Of a stretch of DNA of 13,133 bases, positions 1 to 6,447 are shown piece by piece. Numbering within the stretch: position 1 is the first letter of the stretch; each line of letters opens with the position of its first letter. The stretch is taken from assembly GCA_964591565.1 (NCBI GenBank), contig CAZQEC010000029.1:1-13133 (forward strand), read 5' to 3'. Below the pieces are notes generated by a model that had not been told where the DNA came from, made no database searches, and saw nothing but the letters and a program-made list of their open reading frames with translations. The stretch is from CAZQEC01 sp964591565. GTDB lineage: Bacteria > Patescibacteriota > UBA1384 > CAJBMM01. Position numbers and translations under genes: made by a program.

Positions 1-48
1 AGATATAAGTATAGGTGACTGGAGTTCAGACGTGTGCTCTTCCGATCT
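1..48 (+). other. Illumina library adapter left on the contig end (not genomic)
   Basis: Bases 15-48 read exactly as the 34-base TruSeq read-2/index-primer sequence, beginning GTGACTGGAGTTC and ending CTCTTCCGATCT. Bases 1-4 (AGAT) match the last bases of the P7 flow-cell sequence, which leaves bases 5-14 (ATAAGTATAG) as a probable 10-base i7 index. The clpC reading frame is intact from base 49 on and is lost in the adapter. The adapter match is seen directly in the sequence; the index reading is inference. Confidence 0.97.
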
Positions 49-2075
49 AAATAACCATCTTCGAGTATTTGCAAAAGTAAATTAAACACATCGGGATGCG
101 CTTTTTCAATTTCATCAAGCAATAAAACGCAGTGTGGTTTATGACGAATGGCCTCAGTCAATTTACCACCCTCTTCGTAGCCAACATAGCCAGCTGGCGC
201 ACCGACGAGGCGTGAAGTGTGGTGACGCTCCATAAACTCTGACATATCAATTTTGACTAAAGCCGTGTCACTGCCATAAAGCCGACGCGCGATCACCTTG
301 GCTAACTCGGTTTTACCAACACCGGTGGGACCCATTAAAATAAATGAGCCAATCGGACGTTTTGTTTGTGAAACGCCAGTGCGGGAGCGTCTTATTACTT
401 TGGCTACTTCGGCGATCGCCTCATCTTGCCCAATAATATATTTTTTCAGATCAACTTCAAGTGTTTGAATGTTGGATAATGAGTTAAAATCGAGATCTGA
501 TATCGGTATTTTCGTGATGCGAGAAACGGTGGCTTCAATTTCATCCTTGCCTATAATTGGTGTGCGGGCACGGGTAATTTTAGCGTTTGCTTTGTCGATC
601 GCCGCTTTTATTTTTTCAATTTTACGCTGTGCAATAGAAGCTTGGCTGTAGTTTTCAACCATCACAGCACTGTCTTTGGCCACATTTAATAGATCTAATT
701 TCAACGTTAGTTCGGCAATCTCTTTGGATAAGCGGTTTTTTGCTTGCATATTGGAAGCGGCTTCATCAATCACGTCAATCGCTTTGTCGGGCAAAAAACG
801 ATCCGCAATGTAGCGCGCGGAAAGCGACACGCTGGCCTCGATCGCCTCATCATCAATCAAGACATGATGAAACTGCTCATATTTTGGTTTTAAGCCGAAC
901 AGTATTGACTTAGTCTGCTCAATGGTCGGTTCTTCAACTATGATGGCTTGAAAACGGCGGGCTAGTGCGGCATCTTTTTCGATATGCTTGTGAAATTCGC
1001 CCAGAGTTGTGGCGCCAATGATGCGCAAATCTCCTTTAGCCAACGAGGGCTTTAATATCTGGGCGGTATCAAGTGTGCCTTCAGCCGAACCTGCCCCGAC
1101 CATAGTGTGCATTTCGTCAATAAATAATATAACATTGCCGAGCTTGACTACCTCGTCAATCACTTTTTTAATCCGTTCCTCAAATTGACCGCGATACATT
1201 GTACCCGCGACCATTTGGGCCAAATCCAACGTCATAACGCGATGACCAATCAAGCCGGCTGGCACGTTGCGCTCGGTAATTCGAGTTGCTAAACCCTCAA
1301 CAATCGCGGTTTTACCAACTCCAGGTTCGCCAATCAGGACCGGATTATTTTTGGTGCGACGCGATAAAATCTCGATCACTCGCGCCACCTCTGGTTCGCG
1401 ACCAATCATAGGATCGAGTTTTTGCTCCTCGGCAAGCTTAGTTAAATCGGTGCAAAAATAGTCAATTGCTTTAGAGCGGCGGTGGCGTGTCTCAGTCGGC
1501 TTTAAAGCGTCTGAAATATGATCTGCCTCTAGCTCGCGTTGCGCCAAATGAGCGAACTTGCCAAACGATTCAAAATCATTTGACATAGTGCGCATTAACG
1601 CTACATTTTCGCCATCCTGATTGTCGAGCATATTCAGCTCTTGAAACAAACTAGTTATTTGATCTCTAATGCGTTCGGGGCTAATACCGATTGATGAAAT
1701 AATGCTAGAAGCAACGGTTTGATCGTCAGCGACCATGGCTAAAAGTAAGTGTTCGGTGTCTACACCGACGTGCCCGTATTGCACCGCTATTTTTAATGCT
1801 CGCTTTAGCACGGTTTGAGTTTCGGTGGTTAATTCAGGTAACTTTGTTTTAGATTTTAATGTGTCATTTTTAGCACCAAGCTCATTTTCGAGGCGATCGA
1901 ATAAAACGTTGTGGCTAATAAGAATACCGTGAGCCAGTGAATCTTTATGCAAAAGAATTGCCAGCACAATGTGCCCCGTCGAGGTTTTCGTGTGTGCTTC
2001 GACTGCCATAAATTGCGCTGACAATAATACTTTGCGAGCGCTGTCGCTAAAACGGTCAAAATAACTGTCGTTCAT
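49..2075 (-). CDS. clpC: ClpC-type AAA+ unfoldase, C-terminus cut off by the contig end
   Basis: ATP-dependent unfoldase of the Clp/Hsp100 class; family members feed substrates to the ClpP peptidase or remodel proteins in the cytoplasm. Translation from ATG 2073-2075 gives 675 residues without a stop. Visible parts: a Clp N-domain (about 1-150); first AAA+ module with Walker A GEPGVGKT (249-256), Walker B LFIDE (near 317-321) and an arginine pair (373-374); a short coiled-coil middle domain (about 440-505); second AAA+ module with Walker A GPTGVGKT (582-589) and Walker B LLLDE (651-655). The short middle segment favours ClpC over ClpB. About 130-150 C-terminal residues are missing, including the sensor-2 region and any ClpP-docking loop beyond residue 675, so ClpP partnership cannot be checked. 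The start lies 29 bases after the nusA stop, with only a weak ribosome site, suggesting cotranscription with nusA. Confidence 0.93.
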
Positions 2076-2104
2076 CTTTAATTTCCGCTATTTTAATTTC
2101 GATG

Positions 2105-3277
2105 TTAATCTTCGATGTCAATCACTTTTTTCGATGTCCTCTTTTTGCCTATTGTTTTCTTGGAAGACACCTTTTTGTTTGCTTTGGCGTCAGTTTTTAC
2201 ATCAATATCGTCGTTTTCAACCTTGGCTGAAGCGTGATTTCCCTCTTTCACAATATCAAGATTGAGTCCAGTGAGTTTACTGGCGAGGCGCACATTTTGT
2301 CCCATGCGACCAATCGCTAATGACAGCTGATCTTCAGGTACTTCAACGCGCGCGCTTGCCGCTTCAACGTTTAGGGTGACGCTAGTCACTTTGGCGGGCG
2401 ATAGTGAGTTTATAATAAATTGCACCACGTCATTGTCCCACAAAATAATATCAATCTTTTCTTCGCCAAGCTCGGCCAGCACGGCTTGGACACGAATGCC
2501 GCGTTGACCAACGCAGGACCCAACCGGATCAAGACTTTCTTGGTGAGCCATAACGGCCACTTTGGATCTGGTACCAGCTTCACGAGCGATTGATTTTATT
2601 TCCACTGTGCCACTGGCTATTTCGGGCACTTCGAGTTCAAATAGTTTGGCTACAATGGCCGCGTCCGCGCGAGATACGCTCACTTGAGGTCCGCGCAGAG
2701 ACTCTACCACTTCTTTAACGTATACTTTTAGACGTTGTCCAATGTGGTAATGCTCACCGCGAATTTGCTCCGAAGGAAACATGACGCCATTTATTTTACC
2801 TAAATTAATAATAACGTTCTCGCCCTCTATTTGTTGCACCGAACCATTAAGCAGAGCGTGCTCTTTTAGCTTGAATTCATCGTAAAGCATTTCACGCTCG
2901 GCACCCCGAATGCGCTGGATTATCACTTGTTTTGCCGTTTGGGCGGCAATGCGGCCAAAGTCTTTTTCGGTTGGCAGGGGCATCACAATTTCGTCGCCAA
3001 CTACCGGTTTTTTCTTAAACAATTTGGCTTGATCCACTGTCATTTCACTTTCCATTTCTTTCAAATCTTCATCAGCTACGACAGTGTAAACACGCTCAAC
3101 GCTCATACCTTCAGTTTCTGCGTCTAGGCGCACCCGAATAATTTGATCAGGATGACCATAATCTTTGCGATACGCCGCCGCTAAGGCGGCTTCAACTGTT
3201 TCTAAAATAACCTCTTTTGCCAAACCTTTTTCATCGGCAATTTGGGAAATCGCTGATACTAGTTCATTTGTGGCCAC
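2105..3277 (-). CDS. nusA: Transcription termination/antitermination factor NusA
   Basis: NusA binds RNA polymerase and nascent RNA and modulates pausing, intrinsic termination and antitermination. The 390-residue product has the N-terminal polymerase-binding domain (about 1-135), S1 domain (about 140-205), KH1 (about 230-290, GxxG loop GQRG 257-260, preceded by the conserved REAGTRSKVAV) and KH2 (about 300-346, loop GRMG 323-326 in LAIGRMGQNVRLA). After residue 346 comes only a lysine-rich tail (about 347-390). The acidic C-terminal repeats of proteobacterial NusA (about 495 residues) are absent, as in many other phyla. The start is GTG 3275-3277, chosen because AAGGAG sits about 5 bases upstream and the N-terminus matches the family. 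clpC follows 29 bases downstream; infB and rimP, frequent neighbours of nusA, are not adjacent. Its leader contains promoter and terminator signals described separately. Confidence 0.96.
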   Translation of the reverse strand: MATNELVSAISQIADEKGLAKEVILETVEAALAAAYRKDYGHPDQIIRVRLDAETEGMSVERVYTVVADEDLKEMESEMTVDQAKLFKKKPVVGDEIVMPLPTEKDFGRIAAQTAKQVIIQRIRGAEREMLYDEFKLKEHALLNGSVQQIEGENVIINLGKINGVMFPSEQIRGEHYHIGQRLKVYVKEVVESLRGPQVSVSRADAAIVAKLFELEVPEIASGTVEIKSIAREAGTRSKVAVMAHQESLDPVGSCVGQRGIRVQAVLAELGEEKIDIILWDNDVVQFIINSLSPAKVTSVTLNVEAASARVEVPEDQLSLAIGRMGQNVRLASKLTGLNLDIVKEGNHASAKVENDDIDVKTDAKANKKVSSKKTIGKKRTSKKVIDIED

Positions 3278-3297
3278 GTGTGCTCCTTGATGATTTT

Positions 3298-3303
3298 ATT
3301 ATA
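3298..3303 (-). promoter_or_regulatory. -10 box of a probable proximal nusA promoter
   Basis: Read on the minus strand this is a perfect TATAAT, about 20 bases before the GTG start of nusA, giving a very short 5' leader that still includes the AAGGAG ribosome site. No good -35 hexamer lies at 16-18 bases; the region upstream is the T-rich end of the terminator. It may work alone or be secondary to the distal promoter at 3368-3396. Confidence 0.5.
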
Positions 3304-3325
3304 TCATTATTTTGCTAATTTTAGT

Positions 3326-3358
3326 AAAAAAAACAGCCACCTTCACTTTAAGGCGACT
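3326..3358 (-). terminator. Intrinsic terminator facing nusA
   Basis: On the minus strand AGTCGCCTT (3358-3350) pairs with AAGGTGGCT (3343-3335): nine pairs, two of them G-U, closing a six-base loop. One base (G) and then eight T (3333-3326) follow. This is a textbook intrinsic terminator ending about 50 bases before the nusA start codon. It could stop transcripts from the distal promoter at 3368-3396 (an attenuator of nusA) or end a minus-strand transcript from the structured block at 3425-3567. Confidence 0.75.
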
Positions 3359-3367
3359 ACGTTATTG

Positions 3368-3396
3368 ATGTTATCAGAGTTATTTGAAGATGTCAA
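3368..3396 (-). promoter_or_regulatory. Sigma-70-type promoter, distal nusA promoter or short-RNA promoter
   Basis: Minus-strand TTGACA (3396-3391) is a perfect -35, followed by a 17-base spacer and TAACAT (3373-3368) as -10. The predicted start is near 3361, only a few bases before the stem of the terminator at 3326-3358, so a terminated transcript would be roughly 35 bases. Read-through would reach nusA. Confidence 0.6.
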
Positions 3397-3418
3397 GGGC
3401 GCGGGGTGTGCCGCGCCC
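3397..3418. other. GC-rich hairpin
   Basis: GGGCGCGG (3397-3404) and CCGCGCCC (3411-3418) form a perfect eight-pair stem around a six-base loop. There is no T tract on either side, so it is not a standard intrinsic terminator. It directly abuts the TTGACA of the minus-strand promoter, and may be the 3' or 5' end helix of the neighbouring structured block. Confidence 0.6.
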
Positions 3419-3424
3419 GAAAGT

Positions 3425-3567
3425 TGTGAGGGAGGCGCGTTAACCACATCCCGCTTTTGGCGGGAAGTTTAAGCGACCAAAGGTGTTGGTGTTCTTTGGG
3501 TGCCCGTGATTTTCGCTGGCTCCATATCGATGTCCCCCCCGATATTTTGCCTTGCTTCTCCCTCACA
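3425..3567. ncRNA. Candidate structured RNA (four-helix junction), family not recognised
   Basis: A perfect ten-pair helix (3425-3434 with 3558-3567) encloses three nested hairpins that do not conflict. They are CCCGC/GCGGG (3450-3454 with 3460-3464); a two-part stem AGCGA/TCGCT (3472-3476 with 3513-3517) capped by CCAAAG/CTTTGG (3477-3482 with 3494-3499); and GGC/GCC (3518-3520 with 3549-3551) extending to ATATCG/CGATAT (3524-3529 with 3540-3545), whose loop is mostly a C run (a G run on the other strand). No open frame fits. I find no tmRNA, RNase P, SRP, cobalamin or tRNA signature. Strand is undecided: minus would make it an RNA or leader upstream of nusA, plus a leader element of the 3715-4674 gene. 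Confidence 0.5.
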
Positions 3568-3576
3568 TCGTGAAAT

Positions 3577-3606
3577 CTGACGTTAGGATAACTGGGTTTA
3601 TATAAT
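3577..3606 (+). promoter_or_regulatory. Possible promoter of the membrane hydroxylase-like gene
   Basis: CTGACG (3577-3582), an 18-base spacer and a perfect TATAAT (3601-3606) place a start near 3613, about 100 bases before the ATG at 3715. The -35 matches consensus at four of six positions. The AT-rich stretch can also be read on the minus strand (TATATT at 3609-3604), so this may be a divergent promoter region. Confidence 0.4.
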
Positions 3607-3607
3607 A

Positions 3608-3652
3608 TACATCAATTCTTAAAAAAAGTAAAAACTGATATGATTTGATGTA
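3608..3652 (+). promoter_or_regulatory. Inverted repeat in the leader of the hydroxylase-like gene
   Basis: TACATCAA (3608-3615) and TTGATGTA (3645-3652) are perfect reverse complements, eight pairs separated by 29 bases that include two A runs. It begins at the predicted transcription start, so it could be a leader hairpin or a pair of half-sites for a regulator. No function is established. Confidence 0.35.
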
Positions 3653-3714
3653 GCGCGTTGTGGGAATTGTCGTAGGCGTGCACATGAACAAACGATCAGA
3701 GAGGTGTAGGTGTG

Positions 3715-4674
3715 ATGGAAAAAGCAATGAACACGCGTAAGGAAACATCGATAGTAGATGGATGGTTTTGTCTTTACCGACGCGACGAAAACGGCTGTTT
3801 AGTGTTTAAGCATGACCAGTTCAAATGGCTACGAGTTATTGCGCCATGCGTTTTACTAGCATCGAGTTTCTTGTGGCTACATTGGCAAGATGTGATTGCG
3901 TTAACGTCACGCTGGTGGGGATTACCTACATGGCTTGGTCTTGGGTTTTGCACTTTCGTGCCAATGCTAATAGTAGCTAGTGTTGAGGAAGTGTACGTTC
4001 ATGATTGCATCATGCACCGCAGGTTTAGATATGGCGCATTGCGATGGTTGTTTGATTTGTCATACTTCGCCCATGGACGAGGTCACCATCCATTGACTGA
4101 GCCGACTATTCTTAGCGGTCGCGAAGGTAGCTATTCGATCACAAAAGAGCGGCAAGTGCAACACTCCGCTTTTCCGGGTTACATTCTTGGCATATTCTGG
4201 CCATCACATGTTTTGCCTGCCTGGGTATTGTTCGTTGTGTGTTTTGGCTGGGGCATTTGGGGCTGGGCAATTGTGGGAGGTGTTCTGGCTGGGGTCACTG
4301 CTCGTTTCATTAGGTATGAGATCATCCACTCGTTTGAGCACGAGCCAAGGATAGAAGATGAGATCATCAGTGGCAGTAACAAACAAAAGCTAACTACTGA
4401 TGAATTCGTACATCATAAGACTCACCACTTTGCACCGTGGTTGAATCTTGAGGTGTCGAAATGGCGGTTCATGCGAAACTACGGGTTCGTTGGCGGCTTG
4501 TTGACAGGTACCTACGTTCGCGTTCCTGATGGGGTAATAACGGAAGAGGAGATTGCGAGTTTCATCAAAGAGATTCCATACCTTTTCGTCAACCCCCGTG
4601 CCCCGCTAGCGTGGTTGACGCGGGCGTTGCGCTGGCTTTTTGTGGCAGATGATCACCCGATGTTTGCAAAATAA
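3715..4674 (+). CDS. Membrane-bound diiron hydroxylase/desaturase-like protein (fatty acid hydroxylase superfamily-like)
   Basis: Four histidine clusters are visible: HDCIMH (96-101, HX4H), HGRGHH (120-125, HX3HH), HSFEH (205-209, HX3H) and HHKTHH (233-238). Three of them fit the HX3-4H / HX2-3HH / HX2-3HH pattern by which membrane fatty acid hydroxylases, sterol desaturases and carotene hydroxylases bind two irons. Hydrophobic, Trp-rich segments at about 40-57, 66-90, 156-175 and 176-198 fit an integral membrane enzyme. The likely chemistry is O2-dependent hydroxylation or desaturation of a lipid; the substrate cannot be told from sequence. I chose ATG 3715 (319 residues) because GAGGTG lies eight bases upstream; GTG 3712 and ATG 3727 are in-frame alternatives. 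The gene stands alone between its own promoter-like region and terminator, convergent with the radical SAM gene. An O2-using membrane enzyme is unexpected if the host is a small-genome CPR bacterium. Confidence 0.75.
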   Translation: MEKAMNTRKETSIVDGWFCLYRRDENGCLVFKHDQFKWLRVIAPCVLLASSFLWLHWQDVIALTSRWWGLPTWLGLGFCTFVPMLIVASVEEVYVHDCIMHRRFRYGALRWLFDLSYFAHGRGHHPLTEPTILSGREGSYSITKERQVQHSAFPGYILGIFWPSHVLPAWVLFVVCFGWGIWGWAIVGGVLAGVTARFIRYEIIHSFEHEPRIEDEIISGSNKQKLTTDEFVHHKTHHFAPWLNLEVSKWRFMRNYGFVGGLLTGTYVRVPDGVITEEEIASFIKEIPYLFVNPRAPLAWLTRALRWLFVADDHPMFAK

Positions 4675-4724
4675 CATCGGGTCAACGGCTCGTCGGGTTT
4701 ACGCTCGGCGGGTCGGTTTTTTTT
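4655..4724 (+). terminator. Terminator region of the hydroxylase-like gene, with competing 3' arms
   Basis: ACCCGATGTT (4655-4664) and AACATCGGGT (4673-4682) form a perfect ten-pair hairpin that overlaps the stop codon. The T8 run lies 34 bases further on (4717-4724), too far for that stem. The same 5' arm can instead pair with CGTCGGGT (4691-4698, one G-U pair), and partly with GGCGGGT (4707-4713), which sits next to the T run. Confidence 0.55.
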
Positions 4725-4752
4725 ATTCGCTAATAATCGTCAGACTAAAGAA

Positions 4753-4786
4753 TCAAGCCCCTGGCTATTGAAGACTAGGGGCTTGA
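4753..4786 (-). terminator. Probable terminator of the radical SAM gene
   Basis: TCAAGCCCCT (4753-4762) and AGGGGCTTGA (4777-4786) form a perfect ten-pair stem with a 14-base loop, starting 12 bases after the radical SAM stop. On the minus strand it is followed by TTCTTTAG, a weak T tract. The stem could act on both converging transcripts. Confidence 0.6.
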
Positions 4787-4797
4787 ATTGAAGGCGT

Positions 4798-6348
4798 TCA
4801 GATCTCAACGTACTCAACGGCAAAGGTGTCTGGGCCACCGGCGGCGTTCCTGAAGTCAAAAAGGCTTCCACCACCACTTAGATTATTGACCTGATCGATA
4901 ACAGATTGATCAGGTTGATTGATCACGGTCCGTGAACCTGCCCGTTGATTTAGCTCCCGTCGTCTTTTGTCACTGTAATGCATCGCGACATTGTATAGCG
5001 CACTGATTATAAGCCGCTTACTTGCACCGTGACTCAGTGAAAGTAGCGGAAGAAGTGTGCGCTTGATTACACTTTTCCGCCCATAAAACACGCGGTAGCA
5101 CTCCGCATGCGCCTCTTCGAGTTCGTCAGGTGTCATGATCGGGTGGCGCATCACGCAGTGTTCGGCGTCGAACAGGTCCCAGTTGTAGTTGAAGATGTTT
5201 CCACTCCGCACGCCTTCAATGAAATTCCGCGCACCCGGCATAGGCGTGTTGATGCTGAACTGGGCAAAATCCAGTTTGGCATCAATAATGGCGTATTCGA
5301 CCACGCGCTTGGCGTAGTCGGTGGTTTCTTCTGGACCAACCCCAAGCACAAACGCCCCCAAAACACCAATGCCACAGTTTTGGCAATGGTGAATGAGTTC
5401 GGTTGTCTTACCCATACTCTCCGACTTTTTCAATCCACCATCGATTGACTCGATGCCGAAGAAAAAGCCGATACAGCCATGCTTGGCGAAGAACTCTACC
5501 AAGTCAAAGCCCGGTGTTTCTTCAGCCAGCTTCTTGCGGGCTTCAATGAGTGTTTTGATGGTTAACTCGGCCATCCAGCGAAACCCCATCCCATGCATCA
5601 TTTTGGCCACATTGAGGCAGTGATTAATGTGTTTTGGTTGAACTCCCTGAAGGAAGTTGTCGTCAATGACTGCCAGAACGACTCCTTTGGGGAGCGTGGC
5701 CAGCTCGGTTCGAAGACATCCCAAGTCGTACGGGCGCATACCGGCGCCTGCAACTTGGGTCACTGAGCAGAAGTCGCAGCTAAACGGGCATCCGACGCTT
5801 GTTTGGATAGTGTACGGCAACATGTAATTCGACCGTTTTGCCCACGACCAATCGGCTGGTGGGTGCTTTATGACGCATGGTGGATTATTCATCCGCAACA
5901 CCGCCTTGTATCCAGCACCCATATTGAGAGCGAACTCGAGCAATTCTTTTTGGAACTGTGGCGTCATTTCGCCACGCACCACCAAGTCACAATGTTTCAG
6001 TGCCTCAAGTGGTAAGCTGGTGGCGTGAATGCCACCGTGGATGATCCTGATTCGGTCGCCGTTGTGGCTCGTGGCGTGTCGGGCTTCTTCCGATATCTGA
6101 TAAGCGCGCCACGCTTCCGTTGTCATATATGATAAGCACAAGACATCGGGATGATAAAGAGCTGGATTGTAAGGTCCTGTGGCACGCTCATCAAAGGCTC
6201 GTGTGACGGTACGAACACCGTTTAGAGATGCCGGTGCCTGTCCTTCAAATAAGCCCAAGTTATAAGGCCCGATAATCGACTTTCGCCGATTATCGCTGTG
6301 GTTATTCGGAACAACCCAATCAACGATGAAGCAACACTCAGTTGCCAT
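4798..6348 (-). CDS. Radical SAM enzyme with N-terminal B12-binding-like domain
   Basis: The cluster motif CPFSCDFC (187-194, CxxxCxxC) marks a 4Fe-4S radical S-adenosylmethionine enzyme. Downstream, VIDDNF (227-232), FFGIESID (296-303) and a late PMPG (379-382) are typical of the class that carries a cobalamin-binding domain. The N-terminal 130 residues resemble that domain, with GGIHAT (105-110) and VVRGE (123-127), but I see no DxHxxG motif for a His-on-cobalt ligand, so cobalamin may bind base-off without it or not at all. Relatives methylate, cyclise or otherwise modify lipids, pigments and natural products; the substrate here is unknown. The product is 516 residues, with a Ser/Asn/Gly-rich tail after about 470. 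ATG 6346-6348 is supported by GGAG six bases upstream. It has its own promoter-like sequence and a terminator, so it appears monocistronic, and it converges with the hydroxylase-like gene. Confidence 0.88.
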   Translation of the reverse strand: MATECCFIVDWVVPNNHSDNRRKSIIGPYNLGLFEGQAPASLNGVRTVTRAFDERATGPYNPALYHPDVLCLSYMTTEAWRAYQISEEARHATSHNGDRIRIIHGGIHATSLPLEALKHCDLVVRGEMTPQFQKELLEFALNMGAGYKAVLRMNNPPCVIKHPPADWSWAKRSNYMLPYTIQTSVGCPFSCDFCSVTQVAGAGMRPYDLGCLRTELATLPKGVVLAVIDDNFLQGVQPKHINHCLNVAKMMHGMGFRWMAELTIKTLIEARKKLAEETPGFDLVEFFAKHGCIGFFFGIESIDGGLKKSESMGKTTELIHHCQNCGIGVLGAFVLGVGPEETTDYAKRVVEYAIIDAKLDFAQFSINTPMPGARNFIEGVRSGNIFNYNWDLFDAEHCVMRHPIMTPDELEEAHAECYRVFYGRKSVIKRTLLPLLSLSHGASKRLIISALYNVAMHYSDKRRRELNQRAGSRTVINQPDQSVIDQVNNLSGGGSLFDFRNAAGGPDTFAVEYVEI

Positions 6349-6385
6349 GACGTTCTCCGATCTTAAGTGTATTGTTAAGGTGTTG

Positions 6386-6404
6386 ACCGCTAAAATCGAG
6401 CGGT
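6386..6404 (-). promoter_or_regulatory. Small hairpin in the leader of the radical SAM gene
   Basis: ACCGCT (6386-6391) and AGCGGT (6399-6404) form a perfect six-pair stem with a seven-base loop, about 15 bases downstream of the predicted -10 box and about 40 bases before the start codon. It may be an operator or a leader hairpin. No T tract follows. Confidence 0.35.
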
Positions 6405-6418
6405 ATGAATGCGAATGT

Positions 6419-6447
6419 ACTGTATCATTATCTGATGTCGTTGTTAA
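6419..6447 (-). promoter_or_regulatory. Probable promoter of the radical SAM gene
   Basis: On the minus strand TTAACA (6447-6442, five of six consensus bases), a 17-base spacer and TACAGT (6424-6419, four of six) form a sigma-70-like promoter. The -35 box overlaps the stop codon of the wecG-like gene, so the radical SAM gene could be started independently of the glycosyltransferase pair. Confidence 0.45.

Noticed and set aside
1267..1461. Plus-strand open frame inside clpC
   Set aside because: Antisense shadow of a clearly coding AAA+ gene, with no ribosome site or recognisable product.
3298..3303. A full -35/-10 promoter directly before nusA
   Set aside because: Only the TATAAT is convincing; the bases 16-18 upstream are the T-rich end of the terminator and do not match TTGACA, so I list only the -10.
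3397..3567. tmRNA, RNase P RNA, SRP RNA, cobalamin riboswitch or tRNA
   Set aside because: None of the conserved cores of these RNAs (T-loop GGTTCGA, RNase P GAGGAAAGTC, SRP GGAAGG/AGCAGC apex, B12 box) could be found on either strand.
3563..3748. Minus-strand 61-codon frame overlapping the hydroxylase-like gene start
   Set aside because: No ribosome site, it runs through the structured-RNA edge and leader signals, and its composition is unlike a protein.
5107..5448. 113-codon plus-strand open frame inside the radical SAM gene
   Set aside because: Antisense shadow: the opposite strand carries the conserved radical SAM protein.
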